Shown piece by piece: positions 7,888 through 15,504 of a DNA stretch of 64,000 nucleotides. The stretch lies in NCBI GenBank assembly GCA_963734015.1, contig CAVTFG010000019.1:1-64000 (forward strand). Reading direction: 5' to 3'. The stretch's first letter is position 1; each line of letters starts with the position of its first letter. The stretch comes from JALZKA01 sp963734015. Lineage in GTDB: Bacteria; Actinomycetota; Thermoleophilia; Solirubrobacterales; 70-9. The notes beneath the pieces were generated by a model, which searched no databases, was not told the origin of the DNA, and saw nothing but the letters and a program-made list of their open reading frames with translations. Position numbers and translations under genes: made by a program.

Positions 7888-8244
7888 ATGCCGATGGACC
7901 TCGCCCTCGTCAACTTCGACGACCCGACCGAGACGCGCACGTTCGAGAAGGGGAAGTTCGAGACGTACGCCGTCGGGCCCATGACCCTGGGCCGCGCGAC
8001 GTACGAGCCCGGATGGAGGTGGTCGGTGCACGTCGGCGCAGCGACGGGGGAGTCGATGTGCCAGGTGGAGCACGTCGGGCTGGTGATGAGCGGGCGGGCG
8101 GCCGTGGCGATGGCGGACGGCACCGAACGCGTGATGGAGCCCGGCGACTTCTTCTACGTGCCGCCGGGCCATGACAGCTGGGTCGTCGGCGACGAGCCCT
8201 ACGTGTCCGTCCACATCATGGGCTCCGAGAGCTACGCGACGTAG
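7888..8244 (+). CDS. Small cupin-domain protein in the threonine operon
   Basis: A 118-residue single-domain cupin. After a 40-residue lead the two cupin strands are visible: RWSVHVGAATGES, then a Gly-rich turn, GLVMSGRAAVAMADGT, and MEPGDFFYVPPGHDSWVVGDEPYVSVHI. The usual His pair of cupin motif 1 is only partly kept, so metal binding is uncertain. Its ATG directly follows the hom TAG and thrC starts 3 nt after its stop, so it is embedded in the aspartate-family operon. Role there is unknown; effector sensing is possible but is inference. Confidence 0.8.
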   Translation: MPMDLALVNFDDPTETRTFEKGKFETYAVGPMTLGRATYEPGWRWSVHVGAATGESMCQVEHVGLVMSGRAAVAMADGTERVMEPGDFFYVPPGHDSWVVGDEPYVSVHIMGSESYAT

Positions 8245-8246
8245 CC

Positions 8247-9281
8247 GTGCCGCGACCGCTGATCGAGAGATACCGCGACCAGCTGCCGCTCGAGGACGGG
8301 GACCCGGTCGTGTCCCTGAACGAGGGCTCGACCCCGTTGATCGAGGCGCCCGTGATCTCGGACCGGGTCGGAGCCCGGGTGCTGCTCAAGTTCGAGGGCG
8401 CGAACCCGACCGGCTCGTTCAAGGACCGGGGGATGACCGTGGCCGTGTCACGCGCGGCGGGGCGCGGAGCCGAGGCCGTGATCTGCGCGTCGACCGGCAA
8501 CACCGCCGCCAGCGCCGCCGCCTACGCCGCCCGCGCGGGCCTCCGCGGCGCCGTGATCGTGCCGGAGGGCAAGATCGCGATCGGCAAGCTCGCCCAGGCC
8601 CTGATGCACGGCGCGCGGGTGATCGCGCTCCGCGGCAACTTCGACGAGGCGCTCACCCTCGTCCGCGAGCTCGCCCAGACGCACCCGATCGAGCTGGTCA
8701 ACTCGGTGAACCCCTACCGGATCGAAGGCCAGAAGACGGCGGCGTTCGAGGTGATCGACGAGCTGGGAGGGGCGCCCGACGCGCTGGCGATCCCGGTCGG
8801 CAACGCCGGAAACGTGACCGCCTGGAACCGGGGATTCGAGGAGCGGGAGACGAAGCCGATCCTCTACGGCTTCCAGGCCGAAGGCGCCGCGCCCCTCGTC
8901 CACGGCAGCCCCGTCGAGAATCCCGAGACCGTCGCGTCAGCGATCCGCATCGGCAACCCGGCACGGTGGGAGGAGGCGATGGCCGCGGTCACGTCGTCGC
9001 GCGGCCGTATCGCCGCGGTGTCCGACGAGCAGATCCTCGACGCGTACCGGCTCCTCGCCGGACGGGAGGGCGTGTTCTGCGAGCCGGCCTCGGCGGCCTC
9101 CGTGGCGGGGCTCCTGGCGCACGGCCTGCCGGTGGTCGGGGGAGACGCTGCACCCGAGTCGGTGGTCTGCGTCCTCACCGGCCACGGCCTGAAGGACCCC
9201 GACACTGCGCTCGGGAAGGCGCCATCCGTGATCCGCTGCGACAACGACCTGGCCGAGGTCGAGCGCGCGGTCTTCGACTAG
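8247..9281 (+). CDS. thrC: Threonine synthase
   Basis: A 344-residue fold-type II PLP enzyme converting O-phosphohomoserine to L-threonine. The PLP lysine is about K59 in NPTGSFKDRGM; the SLNEGSTPL substrate motif precedes it and ASTGNTAASAAAYAARAG forms the phosphate-side loop. The length is that of the short actinobacterial-type enzyme. A GTG start 3 nt downstream of the cupin stop fits operon organisation lysA-hom-cupin-thrC. A thrB (homoserine kinase) gene is not in this window. The gene ends before a GC-rich hairpin at 9292-9319. Confidence 0.93.
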   Translation: MPRPLIERYRDQLPLEDGDPVVSLNEGSTPLIEAPVISDRVGARVLLKFEGANPTGSFKDRGMTVAVSRAAGRGAEAVICASTGNTAASAAAYAARAGLRGAVIVPEGKIAIGKLAQALMHGARVIALRGNFDEALTLVRELAQTHPIELVNSVNPYRIEGQKTAAFEVIDELGGAPDALAIPVGNAGNVTAWNRGFEERETKPILYGFQAEGAAPLVHGSPVENPETVASAIRIGNPARWEEAMAAVTSSRGRIAAVSDEQILDAYRLLAGREGVFCEPASAASVAGLLAHGLPVVGGDAAPESVVCVLTGHGLKDPDTALGKAPSVIRCDNDLAEVERAVFD

Positions 9282-9291
9282 GCGCTCATTC

Positions 9292-9319
9292 GGCGCGCTT
9301 CGCGCGTCTCACGCGCGCC
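9292..9319 (+). terminator. GC-rich hairpin after thrC, terminator-like without a T-tract
   Basis: GGCGCGC (9292-9298) pairs with GCGCGCC (9313-9319). A nested CGCGC-TTC-GCGCG hairpin is the alternative fold. There is no T-run, as is common in high-GC actinobacteria, so termination efficiency is uncertain. Confidence 0.35.
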
Positions 9320-9340
9320 GGCGTCGCCCACGATCCGCCG

Positions 9341-10018
9341 GTGCTCCGCGCCGTCACCAGCCTCGTGACCCCGCCCCGCTGCGCCTTGTGTGGAGATCCC
9401 TGCGACTACTCCGACTCGATCTGCCGGCGTTGCGACCACCGGGTCGCGGAGCACCGCGCGACGCGCAGCGAGCTATCAAGCGGGCTCGAGGTCATCAGCG
9501 CCGCACCGTACGAGGGCGTCGCACGGCAGCTGGTCACCAAGATGAAGTTCGCCGCGCGCCTGACCCTGGTGGAGGTCGCAGCCGAGCGGATGGTCAGGGC
9601 CTGGGGCGCGACGCGGAGAGGCTGGTTGGTGCCGGTGCCCGCCGCGCCGGCCCGGGCACGCGCCCGGGGACATGACGACGCCTACGCTCTCGCCCGGTCG
9701 ATCCAGCACGCATCCTTCGGGCTGGTGATGCTCGACCTCGCGCGCGACGACGGTCCGCGTCAGGTGGGGCGCCCGCGCGCCGAACGTGTCGCCGACCCAC
9801 CACGGATCAGGCGCATCAACGCGAAGCTGCCGCTTCTGGGTGACGATCTCTGGCTCGTCGACGACGTTGTCACCACCGGCGCCACCCTGGACGCCTGCGC
9901 CGCGGTGCTGCGCGAGGCCGGAGCCACGCGGGTCCGGGCGCTGACCTTCGCGAGAGCCACGGATCAGCCGCCTCTTGAACGGCGGGGGTCGGCTTCGTCG
10001 TTACGGACCCCGCCTTAG
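9341..10018 (+). CDS. comF: ComF-family amidophosphoribosyltransferase-like protein
   Basis: About 225 residues. The N-terminal zinc-ribbon-like part has two CxxC pairs (CALC ... CRRC); the rest is a type I phosphoribosyltransferase fold with the PRPP-binding motif LVDDVVTTGATLDAC near the C terminus and the family region PVPAAPARARARGHDDAYALA. ComF proteins are linked to DNA uptake or recombination restart; the reaction is not established. The start is uncertain: GTG 9341 or GTG 9365, both in frame. The last about 16 residues and the stop codon lie in a dispersed repeat (9966-10017), so the C-terminal tail is repeat-derived. Confidence 0.82.
   Translation: MLRAVTSLVTPPRCALCGDPCDYSDSICRRCDHRVAEHRATRSELSSGLEVISAAPYEGVARQLVTKMKFAARLTLVEVAAERMVRAWGATRRGWLVPVPAAPARARARGHDDAYALARSIQHASFGLVMLDLARDDGPRQVGRPRAERVADPPRIRRINAKLPLLGDDLWLVDDVVTTGATLDACAAVLREAGATRVRALTFARATDQPPLERRGSASSLRTPP
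9966..10017 (+). repeat. Dispersed palindromic repeat, copy 2 (3' end of comF)
   Basis: Begins AGCCGCCTCTTGAACGGCGG, continues with GTCGGCTTCG and ends CCCCGCCTTA. It lies in direct orientation and nearly in tandem with copy 3. The comF TAG is formed at the junction of the two copies. Confidence 0.65.
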
Positions 10019-10020
10019 AT

Positions 10021-10072
10021 AAGCCGCCTCAACAACGGCGGGGCTCGGCTTCGCCCTCCGGGCTCCGCCTCA
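10021..10072 (+). repeat. Dispersed palindromic repeat, copy 3 (intergenic, before hpf)
   Basis: Begins AAGCCGCCTCAACAACGGCG, then GGGCTCGGCTTCG, ending CTCCGCCTCA. GCCGCC and GGCGG(G) form the first hairpin; GAGCCC-type pairs form the second half. Confidence 0.7.
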
Positions 10073-10140
10073 CAGCCTTGGCCCGAGGGCCCGCGCGGCG
10101 TAACATCGAGCTACCGGCGCGAGCTACGAAAGGAGCGGAC

Positions 10141-10488
10141 GTGAGGATCGAGGTCAGAGGTCGCAACGTCGAGGTGACCGATGAGCTGGAGGATGCGATC
10201 CACAAGCGCTTCAAGCGGGTCGGCCGGCAGGTGTCAGAGCTGGCGACCCTCGAGATCGAGCTCTCCGAGGAGCGCAACCCCCGGGTCGCTGAAAGCCAGA
10301 TCGCCGAGGCGACCCTGCATCTGAAGCGCACCACGATCCGCGCCCACGAGGCGTCGCCCGAGATGCTTCACTCGATCCACAAGATCGCGGAGGACGTCCG
10401 GCGCCAGGTCAAGAAGAACCGCGAGCTCCGCCGCGGCCGCGAGCGCACCCGCCGCGTGCTGGGCGGCCTGCGCGACGGCACCGCCTAA
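10141..10488 (+). CDS. hpf: Ribosome hibernation promoting factor, short form (HPF/YfiA)
   Basis: A 115-residue protein starting VRIEVRGRNVEVTDELEDAI. It matches the short sigma-54-modulation/HPF domain (beta-alpha-beta-beta-beta-alpha) that binds the decoding centre of idle 30S subunits; the C-terminal dimerisation domain of long HPF is absent. The tail is very basic (RRQVKKNRELRRGRERTRR). GTG 10141 is chosen because AAAGGAG stands 6-7 nt upstream (from 10129) and the homology begins there; a candidate -10, TAACAT, is at 10101. It directly precedes secA, as in many actinobacteria. Confidence 0.88.
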   Translation: MRIEVRGRNVEVTDELEDAIHKRFKRVGRQVSELATLEIELSEERNPRVAESQIAEATLHLKRTTIRAHEASPEMLHSIHKIAEDVRRQVKKNRELRRGRERTRRVLGGLRDGTA

Positions 10489-10516
10489 CGGCATCGGGGC
10501 GAACCCGGTACCGCTG

Positions 10517-10522
10517 TACCCT
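10517..10522 (+). promoter_or_regulatory. Candidate -10 box of secA
   Basis: TACCCT (TANNNT type) ends 10 nt before the secA ATG. No Shine-Dalgarno sequence is present between them, consistent with a leaderless or near-leaderless transcript. Confidence 0.4.
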
Positions 10523-10532
10523 CAGGCGTTGA

Positions 10533-13379
10533 ATGGCCGGCCGTTCAATCATCGATCGCGCGCTGCGCGTCGGGGAGGGCCGCAAGCTCAAGGAGTTCGA
10601 GCATGCGGTCTCCCGAATCAACGAGATCGAGCCCGAGATGGAGCTGCTCGACGACGCCGAGTTGCGCACCGAAGCCGACGGCCTGCGCGAGCGCGCCGGC
10701 AACGGCGAGCCGCTGGACGACATGCTGCCCGAGGCCTTCGCGCTGGTCCGCGAGGCCGGCAAGCGGACCCTCGGCCAGCGGCACTTCGACGTCCAGCTGA
10801 TCGGCGGCATGGTCCTCCACGACGGCTCGATCGCCGAGATGAAGACGGGCGAGGGCAAGACGCTCACCGCGACGTCGGCCGTCTTCCTCAACTCGCTGGC
10901 CGGCAAGTCCGTCCACCTCATCACCGTCAACGACTACCTCGCCCGCCGCGACGCCGAGTGGATGGCGCCGATCTACAACGCCCTCGGCGTGAGCGTCGGG
11001 GTGATCCAATCCATGATGCCCCCGGAGCAGCGCCGCCAGATGTACGGCGCCGGGGTCACCTACGGCACCAACTCCGAGTTCGGATTCGACTACCTGCGCG
11101 ACAACATGGCGTCGAGCCTCGAGGAGTGCGTGCAGCGCGAGCACGTCTTCGGGATCGTGGACGAGGTCGACAACATCCTGATCGACGAGGCGCGCACCCC
11201 GCTGATCATCTCCGGCAAGCCGGAGCAGGCCGCCGACACCTACTACACGTTCGCCCGCCTCGCCAAGCAGATGGATGGCGAGGAGACCAAGCCGAAGCTG
11301 AAGTCGCTGGGCGAGTCGAAGGACACGTCCGAGGCCGAGCACGACTTCGAGTACGACGAGAAGCACAAGACGGTGGCGCCCACCGAGGGCGGCGTCCACA
11401 AGGCCGAGAAGTTCCTCGGCATCGACAACCTCTACGTGTCGGAGAACGGCACGCTCGTCAACCATCTGATCCAGTCGCTGAAGGCCGAGGCTCTCTACAA
11501 GCGCGACACCGACTACGCGGTGATCGACGGCCAGGTGATGATCATCGACGAGTTCACGGGGCGGATCCTGGAGGGCCGGCGCTGGTCCGAGGGCCTGCAC
11601 CAGGCGATCGAGGCCAAGGAGGGCGTCCGCATCCGCGAGGAGAACCAGACGCTCGCCACGATCACGCTCCAGAACTACTTCCGCCTCTACGACAAGCTCT
11701 CCGGCATGACGGGCACGGCGCTGACCGAGGCCCAGGAGTTCATGAAGATCTACGAGATGCCGGTGGTGGAGATCCCGACGCACCGGCCAATGGTCCGCGC
11801 CGACCACAACGACCAGATCTACAAGACGAAGCCCGGCAAGTGGAAGGCAGTCGTCCGCGAGATCAGTGAGCGCAACGAGGCCGGCCAGCCGATCCTGATC
11901 GGGACGATCTCGGTCGAGGTCTCGGAGATGCTGGGCGCCGAGTTCGACCGCAACGGGATCGAGCACGTCGTGTTGAACGCGAAGCCCGAGCACGCCCAGC
12001 GGGAGGGCGAGACCATCTCGCAGGCGGGCCGGATCGGCGCGGTCACGATCGCCACGAACATGGCCGGTCGCGGCGTCGACATCAAGCTCGGCGGCGATCC
12101 CGAGGCGATGGCCCGGGCGGAGGTCGCGAAGAAGGGACTCCAACCCGGCGCCGAGGGCTACGAGGAGGCGCTCGCCGAGGTCCTCCCCCGGCTCGAGGAG
12201 CAGTGCGAGGCGGAGGGCGAGAAGGTCCTCGAGGCCGGCGGCCTGTTCATCTGCGGCACCGAGCGCCACGAGTCGCGGCGGATCGACAACCAACTGCGTG
12301 GCCGTTCGGGCCGCCAGGGCGACCCGGGCGAGTCGCGGTTCTTCCTGTCGGCCGAGGACGACCTCGTCCGCCTGTTCGCCGGCGATCGCATCTACAAGAT
12401 CCTCGACCGGCTCGGCCCCGTCGACGACGAGGGCGAGGAGTACCCGCTCGAGGCGAAGATGCTCTCGAAGCAGATCGAGAACGCCCAGAAGAAGGTCGAG
12501 CAGCAGAACTTCCTGATCAGAAAACGGGTCCTCGAGTACGACGACGTGATGAACGAGCAGCGCCGGGTCGTCTACAAGTACCGGCGCGAGATCCTCGAGG
12601 GCCGCGACATGTCGGACGTGGCGTACGAGGAGGTCGGCCAGGTGGCCGTCCGCCTGACCGACGAGTTCACCCCCGGCGACATCTTCGAGGACTGGGACCT
12701 CGCCGGCCTGCAGTCGCAGGCCGAGTCGATCTGGGGCAGCGACGCCGATCTCCAGGGGCTCGATCCGAACACCTCCGGCCGCGAGGACATCGGCGAGATG
12801 CTGCGCGAGGACGCGCTCAAGGCCTACCAGCGGCGCGAGGAGGAGCTCGGGGACGACCTGACCCGCTGGCTCGAGCGGCAGATCCTCCTGCAGATCATCG
12901 ACAACCGCTGGCGCGAGCACCTGTACGAGATGGACTACCTGCGCGAGGGCATCCACCTGCGCGGCTTTGCGCAGATCGACCCGCTCGTGGCCTACAAGAA
13001 CGAGGGCTACACGATGTTCGAGGAGCTGATGGCCTCGATCTGGCAGGAGTTCGCGCGGGTCATCTTCCACGTCGAGGTGAACGTCGAGGGCCAGCAGGAG
13101 CAGCAGGCCGCACGGGCGCCGCAGCAGGTGAACTACTCGGGCGGCACGTCCGAGGGCCAGCCCTCGGCGCTGACCGAAGCCGCAGCCGCCGCGGCGGCGG
13201 GCGCCCCCGCGGCCGGAGCGGCGGCCACCGCCGAGCAGCCGCCCGCCGAAGAGCCACAGCAGGCGCGGCCCCAGGCGCCCTCGGGCACGGTCGTCAAGTC
13301 CGAGAACGAGAAGCTCGGCCGCAACGACCCTTGCTGGTGCGGGTCCGGCAAGAAGTTCAAGAACTGCCACGGCCGCTGA
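10533..13379 (+). CDS. secA: Protein translocase subunit SecA
   Basis: The 948-residue ATPase motor of the Sec pathway; it binds preproteins and SecYEG at the cytoplasmic membrane. Walker A is in MKTGEGKTLTAT, the DEAD-like Walker B region in GIVDEVDNILIDEART, and the second nucleotide domain carries TNMAGRGVDIKLGG and RQGDPGESRFFLS. The helical scaffold and wing domain follow. After an Ala/Pro-rich linker the C terminus has a complete zinc-binding SEC-C motif (NDPCWCGSGKKFKNCHGR) that binds SecB or ribosomes in other bacteria. Full length for the family. tag begins 11 nt downstream. Confidence 0.97.
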   Translation: MAGRSIIDRALRVGEGRKLKEFEHAVSRINEIEPEMELLDDAELRTEADGLRERAGNGEPLDDMLPEAFALVREAGKRTLGQRHFDVQLIGGMVLHDGSIAEMKTGEGKTLTATSAVFLNSLAGKSVHLITVNDYLARRDAEWMAPIYNALGVSVGVIQSMMPPEQRRQMYGAGVTYGTNSEFGFDYLRDNMASSLEECVQREHVFGIVDEVDNILIDEARTPLIISGKPEQAADTYYTFARLAKQMDGEETKPKLKSLGESKDTSEAEHDFEYDEKHKTVAPTEGGVHKAEKFLGIDNLYVSENGTLVNHLIQSLKAEALYKRDTDYAVIDGQVMIIDEFTGRILEGRRWSEGLHQAIEAKEGVRIREENQTLATITLQNYFRLYDKLSGMTGTALTEAQEFMKIYEMPVVEIPTHRPMVRADHNDQIYKTKPGKWKAVVREISERNEAGQPILIGTISVEVSEMLGAEFDRNGIEHVVLNAKPEHAQREGETISQAGRIGAVTIATNMAGRGVDIKLGGDPEAMARAEVAKKGLQPGAEGYEEALAEVLPRLEEQCEAEGEKVLEAGGLFICGTERHESRRIDNQLRGRSGRQGDPGESRFFLSAEDDLVRLFAGDRIYKILDRLGPVDDEGEEYPLEAKMLSKQIENAQKKVEQQNFLIRKRVLEYDDVMNEQRRVVYKYRREILEGRDMSDVAYEEVGQVAVRLTDEFTPGDIFEDWDLAGLQSQAESIWGSDADLQGLDPNTSGREDIGEMLREDALKAYQRREEELGDDLTRWLERQILLQIIDNRWREHLYEMDYLREGIHLRGFAQIDPLVAYKNEGYTMFEELMASIWQEFARVIFHVEVNVEGQQEQQAARAPQQVNYSGGTSEGQPSALTEAAAAAAAGAPAAGAAATAEQPPAEEPQQARPQAPSGTVVKSENEKLGRNDPCWCGSGKKFKNCHGR

Positions 13380-13389
13380 TCCCGGCGCG

Positions 13390-13998
13390 ATGAGTGGGCT
13401 CGGCGAGGGGTCCGACGGCCGGTTGCGGTGTTCGTGGGGCCTCTCGGCGCCCGACTACGTCACCTATCACGACGAGGAATGGGGCCGGCCGGTCACCGAC
13501 GACCGTGGCATCTACGAGAAGCTGACCCTCGAGGCGTTCCAGTCGGGGCTCTCGTGGCTCACCATCCTTCGCAAGCGCGACAACTTCCGGGCCGCGTTCG
13601 ACGGTTTCGACTTCGAGAAGGTTTCGGCCTACGGCGATGGGGACGTGGAGCGCCTCATGGCCGACGCGGGCATCGTCCGGAACCGGGCGAAGATCGACGC
13701 GGCGATCGCGAACGCGCGGGCGGCGCAGGACCTGGTCGCCGGCGGCGAGTCGCTGGCGGCGCTCGCCTGGTCCCACCGACCGGATGCTGAGCCGGCCCCG
13801 GCGCGCCTCGAGGACGTGCCCGCGACGACGCCGGAGTCGAAGGCCCTGGCGAAGGAGCTGAAGCGCCGCGGCTTCCGCTTCGTGGGCCCGACCACCGCGT
13901 ACGCGCTGATGCAGGCGGTCGGCATCGTGAACGACCACATGGAGGGGTGTTCGGTCCGGGCGGAGGTCGAGGCCGCGCGCGAGCGCGTGCGCCTGTGA
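13390..13998 (+). CDS. tag: DNA-3-methyladenine glycosylase I
   Basis: A 202-residue HhH-superfamily base-excision enzyme that removes 3-methyladenine from alkylated DNA. Family hallmarks: RCSWGLSAPDYVTYHDEEWGRPV at the N terminus (first zinc Cys and His, and the DEEWG motif), the FEKLTLEAFQSGLSWLTIL-type helix, and a C-terminal GFRFVGPTTAYALMQAVGIVNDHMEGC carrying the remaining zinc His and Cys. Length is normal. It is probably cotranscribed with secA and overlaps the following NTF2-like gene by 4 bp (GTGA). Confidence 0.93.
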   Translation: MSGLGEGSDGRLRCSWGLSAPDYVTYHDEEWGRPVTDDRGIYEKLTLEAFQSGLSWLTILRKRDNFRAAFDGFDFEKVSAYGDGDVERLMADAGIVRNRAKIDAAIANARAAQDLVAGGESLAALAWSHRPDAEPAPARLEDVPATTPESKALAKELKRRGFRFVGPTTAYALMQAVGIVNDHMEGCSVRAEVEAARERVRL

Positions 13999-14381
13999 CC
14001 GGCTCCGAGACCGTGAGGACGTTCATCGACGCCTTCAACGCCGGCGATCTCGACGCGTTTGCGATGACGCTCCACCCGGAGGTCGAGCTCCACGCCGGCC
14101 GCGGTCTGCGGGTGGGGGTCGACCTCGCCCGGCTGTGGGCCAAGCGGACGCCGGGCGGGGTCCAGCAGCAGATCCTCCTCGAGGACATCCGCGAGGAGGG
14201 CGACCGCGTCCTGGCACTGATCGTGCGGGAGTGGTGGTGGGACGACGAGGAGGAGTCCGGCGCCGAGCCGGCGCGCGTCGAGCGGATGGCCTGGCTGTTC
14301 GAGTTTCGGGACGACCTGATCTTCAGGTGGCGCCCGTTCGACGACCGCTCGGAGGCGCTGGCCGCCCTCGGCGGCGACTAG
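13995..14381 (+). CDS. SnoaL-like / NTF2-fold protein
   Basis: A 128-residue single-domain protein. The start TGSETVRTFIDAFNAGDLDAFAMTLHPEVELHAG and the ending FEFRDDLIFRWRPFDDRSEALAAL match the cone-shaped SnoaL/NTF2 fold (DUF of ketosteroid-isomerase type). No clear catalytic Asp/His pair can be named, so it may be a binding protein. The GTG start overlaps the tag stop. Function unknown. Confidence 0.75.
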   Translation: MTGSETVRTFIDAFNAGDLDAFAMTLHPEVELHAGRGLRVGVDLARLWAKRTPGGVQQQILLEDIREEGDRVLALIVREWWWDDEEESGAEPARVERMAWLFEFRDDLIFRWRPFDDRSEALAALGGD

Positions 14382-14384
14382 TCT
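14379..14384 (+). promoter_or_regulatory. Candidate -10 box of prfB (leaderless type)
   Basis: TAGTCT ends exactly 6 nt before the prfB ATG (14391). It overlaps the stop codon of the preceding gene. No Shine-Dalgarno is present. Confidence 0.5.
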
Positions 14385-14390
14385 TGCCTT

Positions 14391-15504
14391 ATGGCCGAGG
14401 TCACGAGGGAGCGCACCGCCGATGAGCGCGTCAAGGAGGCACGCGAGGGGCTGACCCTGCTCGCGGACTACCTTTGACCCCGCGGCGCTCGAGAACGAGG
14501 TAGCGCAACTCGAGAAGCTGATGCAGGAGCCGGGCTTCTGGGACAACCAGGAGTCGGCGGCACGGACATCGGCACAGCACGCTCGAGCGAAGCAGAGGCT
14601 CGAGACGTACCGCTCGCTCTCCACGGACGTCGCCGACCTCGGCGACCTCGTCGAGATGGCGGCCGAGGATCCGGAGATCGAGGCGGAGCTCGGCCAGCAG
14701 CTCAGCTCGATCGAGCGGCGGCTGGCGGAGCTGGAGGAGGCGCGGCTGTTCAACGGCGAGTACGACTCGGGCGATGCGGTCGTCACCGTCCGCTCGGGGG
14801 CCGGGGGCACGGATTCGCAGGACTGGGCCGAGATGCTCCTGCGCATGTACCTCCGCTGGGCCGAACGGCGCGGCTTCGAGACGGAGATGGGGGAGGCGTC
14901 CGAGGGCGAGGAGGCCGGGCTGAAGTCGGCCACGTTCGTCGTCCACGGAGAGAACGCCTACGGCCTGTTCGCGGCCGAGCGCGGCGTGCACCGGCTCGTC
15001 CGCATCTCGCCGTTCGACGCCCAGTCGCGACGGCACACGGCGTTCGCCCAGGTGGATGTCGGGCCGCTGGTGGACGACGAGGTCGACGTCGAGCTCGACG
15101 AGGAGGACCTCCGAATCGATACCTACCGTGCCTCCGGCGCCGGCGGGCAGCACGTGAACAAGACGGACTCCGCCGTGCGGATCACGCACGTTCCGACGGG
15201 CATCGTCGTCCAGTGCCAGAACGAGCGCTCGCAGACCCAGAACAAGGCCACCGCGATGCGGTTCCTCCGGGCGAAGCTCCTCGAGGAGGAGGAGCGCAAG
15301 CGCGCCGAGGCGCTCGCGGCCGAGCGCGGCGAGCAGAAGTCGGTCGAATGGGGCTCACAGATCCGCAGCTACACGCTGCACCCGTCCCAGCGCGTGAAGG
15401 ACCACCGCACGGGCTTCGAGATGGGTGACGCGAACCGCGTGCTCGATGGCGACATCGACGGGTTCGTCCGCGAGTACCTGCTGCAGTACGCCGGTCAGGA
15501 CTGA
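14391..15504 (+). CDS. prfB: Peptide chain release factor 2, expressed through a programmed +1 frameshift
   Basis: A 370-residue class I release factor recognising UGA and UAA. Frame 1 (14391-14474) encodes 28 residues ending GLTLLADYL and meets an in-frame TGA at 14475-14477; skipping one T gives GAC and the frame continues DPAALENEV to 15504. The product carries the RF2 specificity tripeptide SPF (in VRISPFDAQ) and the catalytic GGQ loop (SGAGGQHVNKTDSA). Regulation is autogenous: low RF2 slows UGA decoding and favours slippage. It overlaps the FIST gene start (TGATG). Confidence 0.95.
14472..14478 (+). promoter_or_regulatory. prfB +1 frameshift site
   Basis: CTTTGAC is the canonical slippery sequence: CTT in the P site, TGA in the A site, C after the stop. 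The usual Shine-Dalgarno-like AGGGGG three bases upstream is missing; the bases before CTT read GCGGACTAC. The nearest purine run (GAGGGG) is about 20 nt upstream. Confidence 0.85.

Noticed and set aside
10545..13370. A 941-residue open frame on the minus strand opposite secA.
   Set aside because: It mirrors secA codons in GC-rich DNA, has a Leu/Arg/Val/Asp-biased sequence without domains, and secA is certain. Many other long antisense frames (for example opposite rlmN, lysA and E3) were dropped for the same reason.
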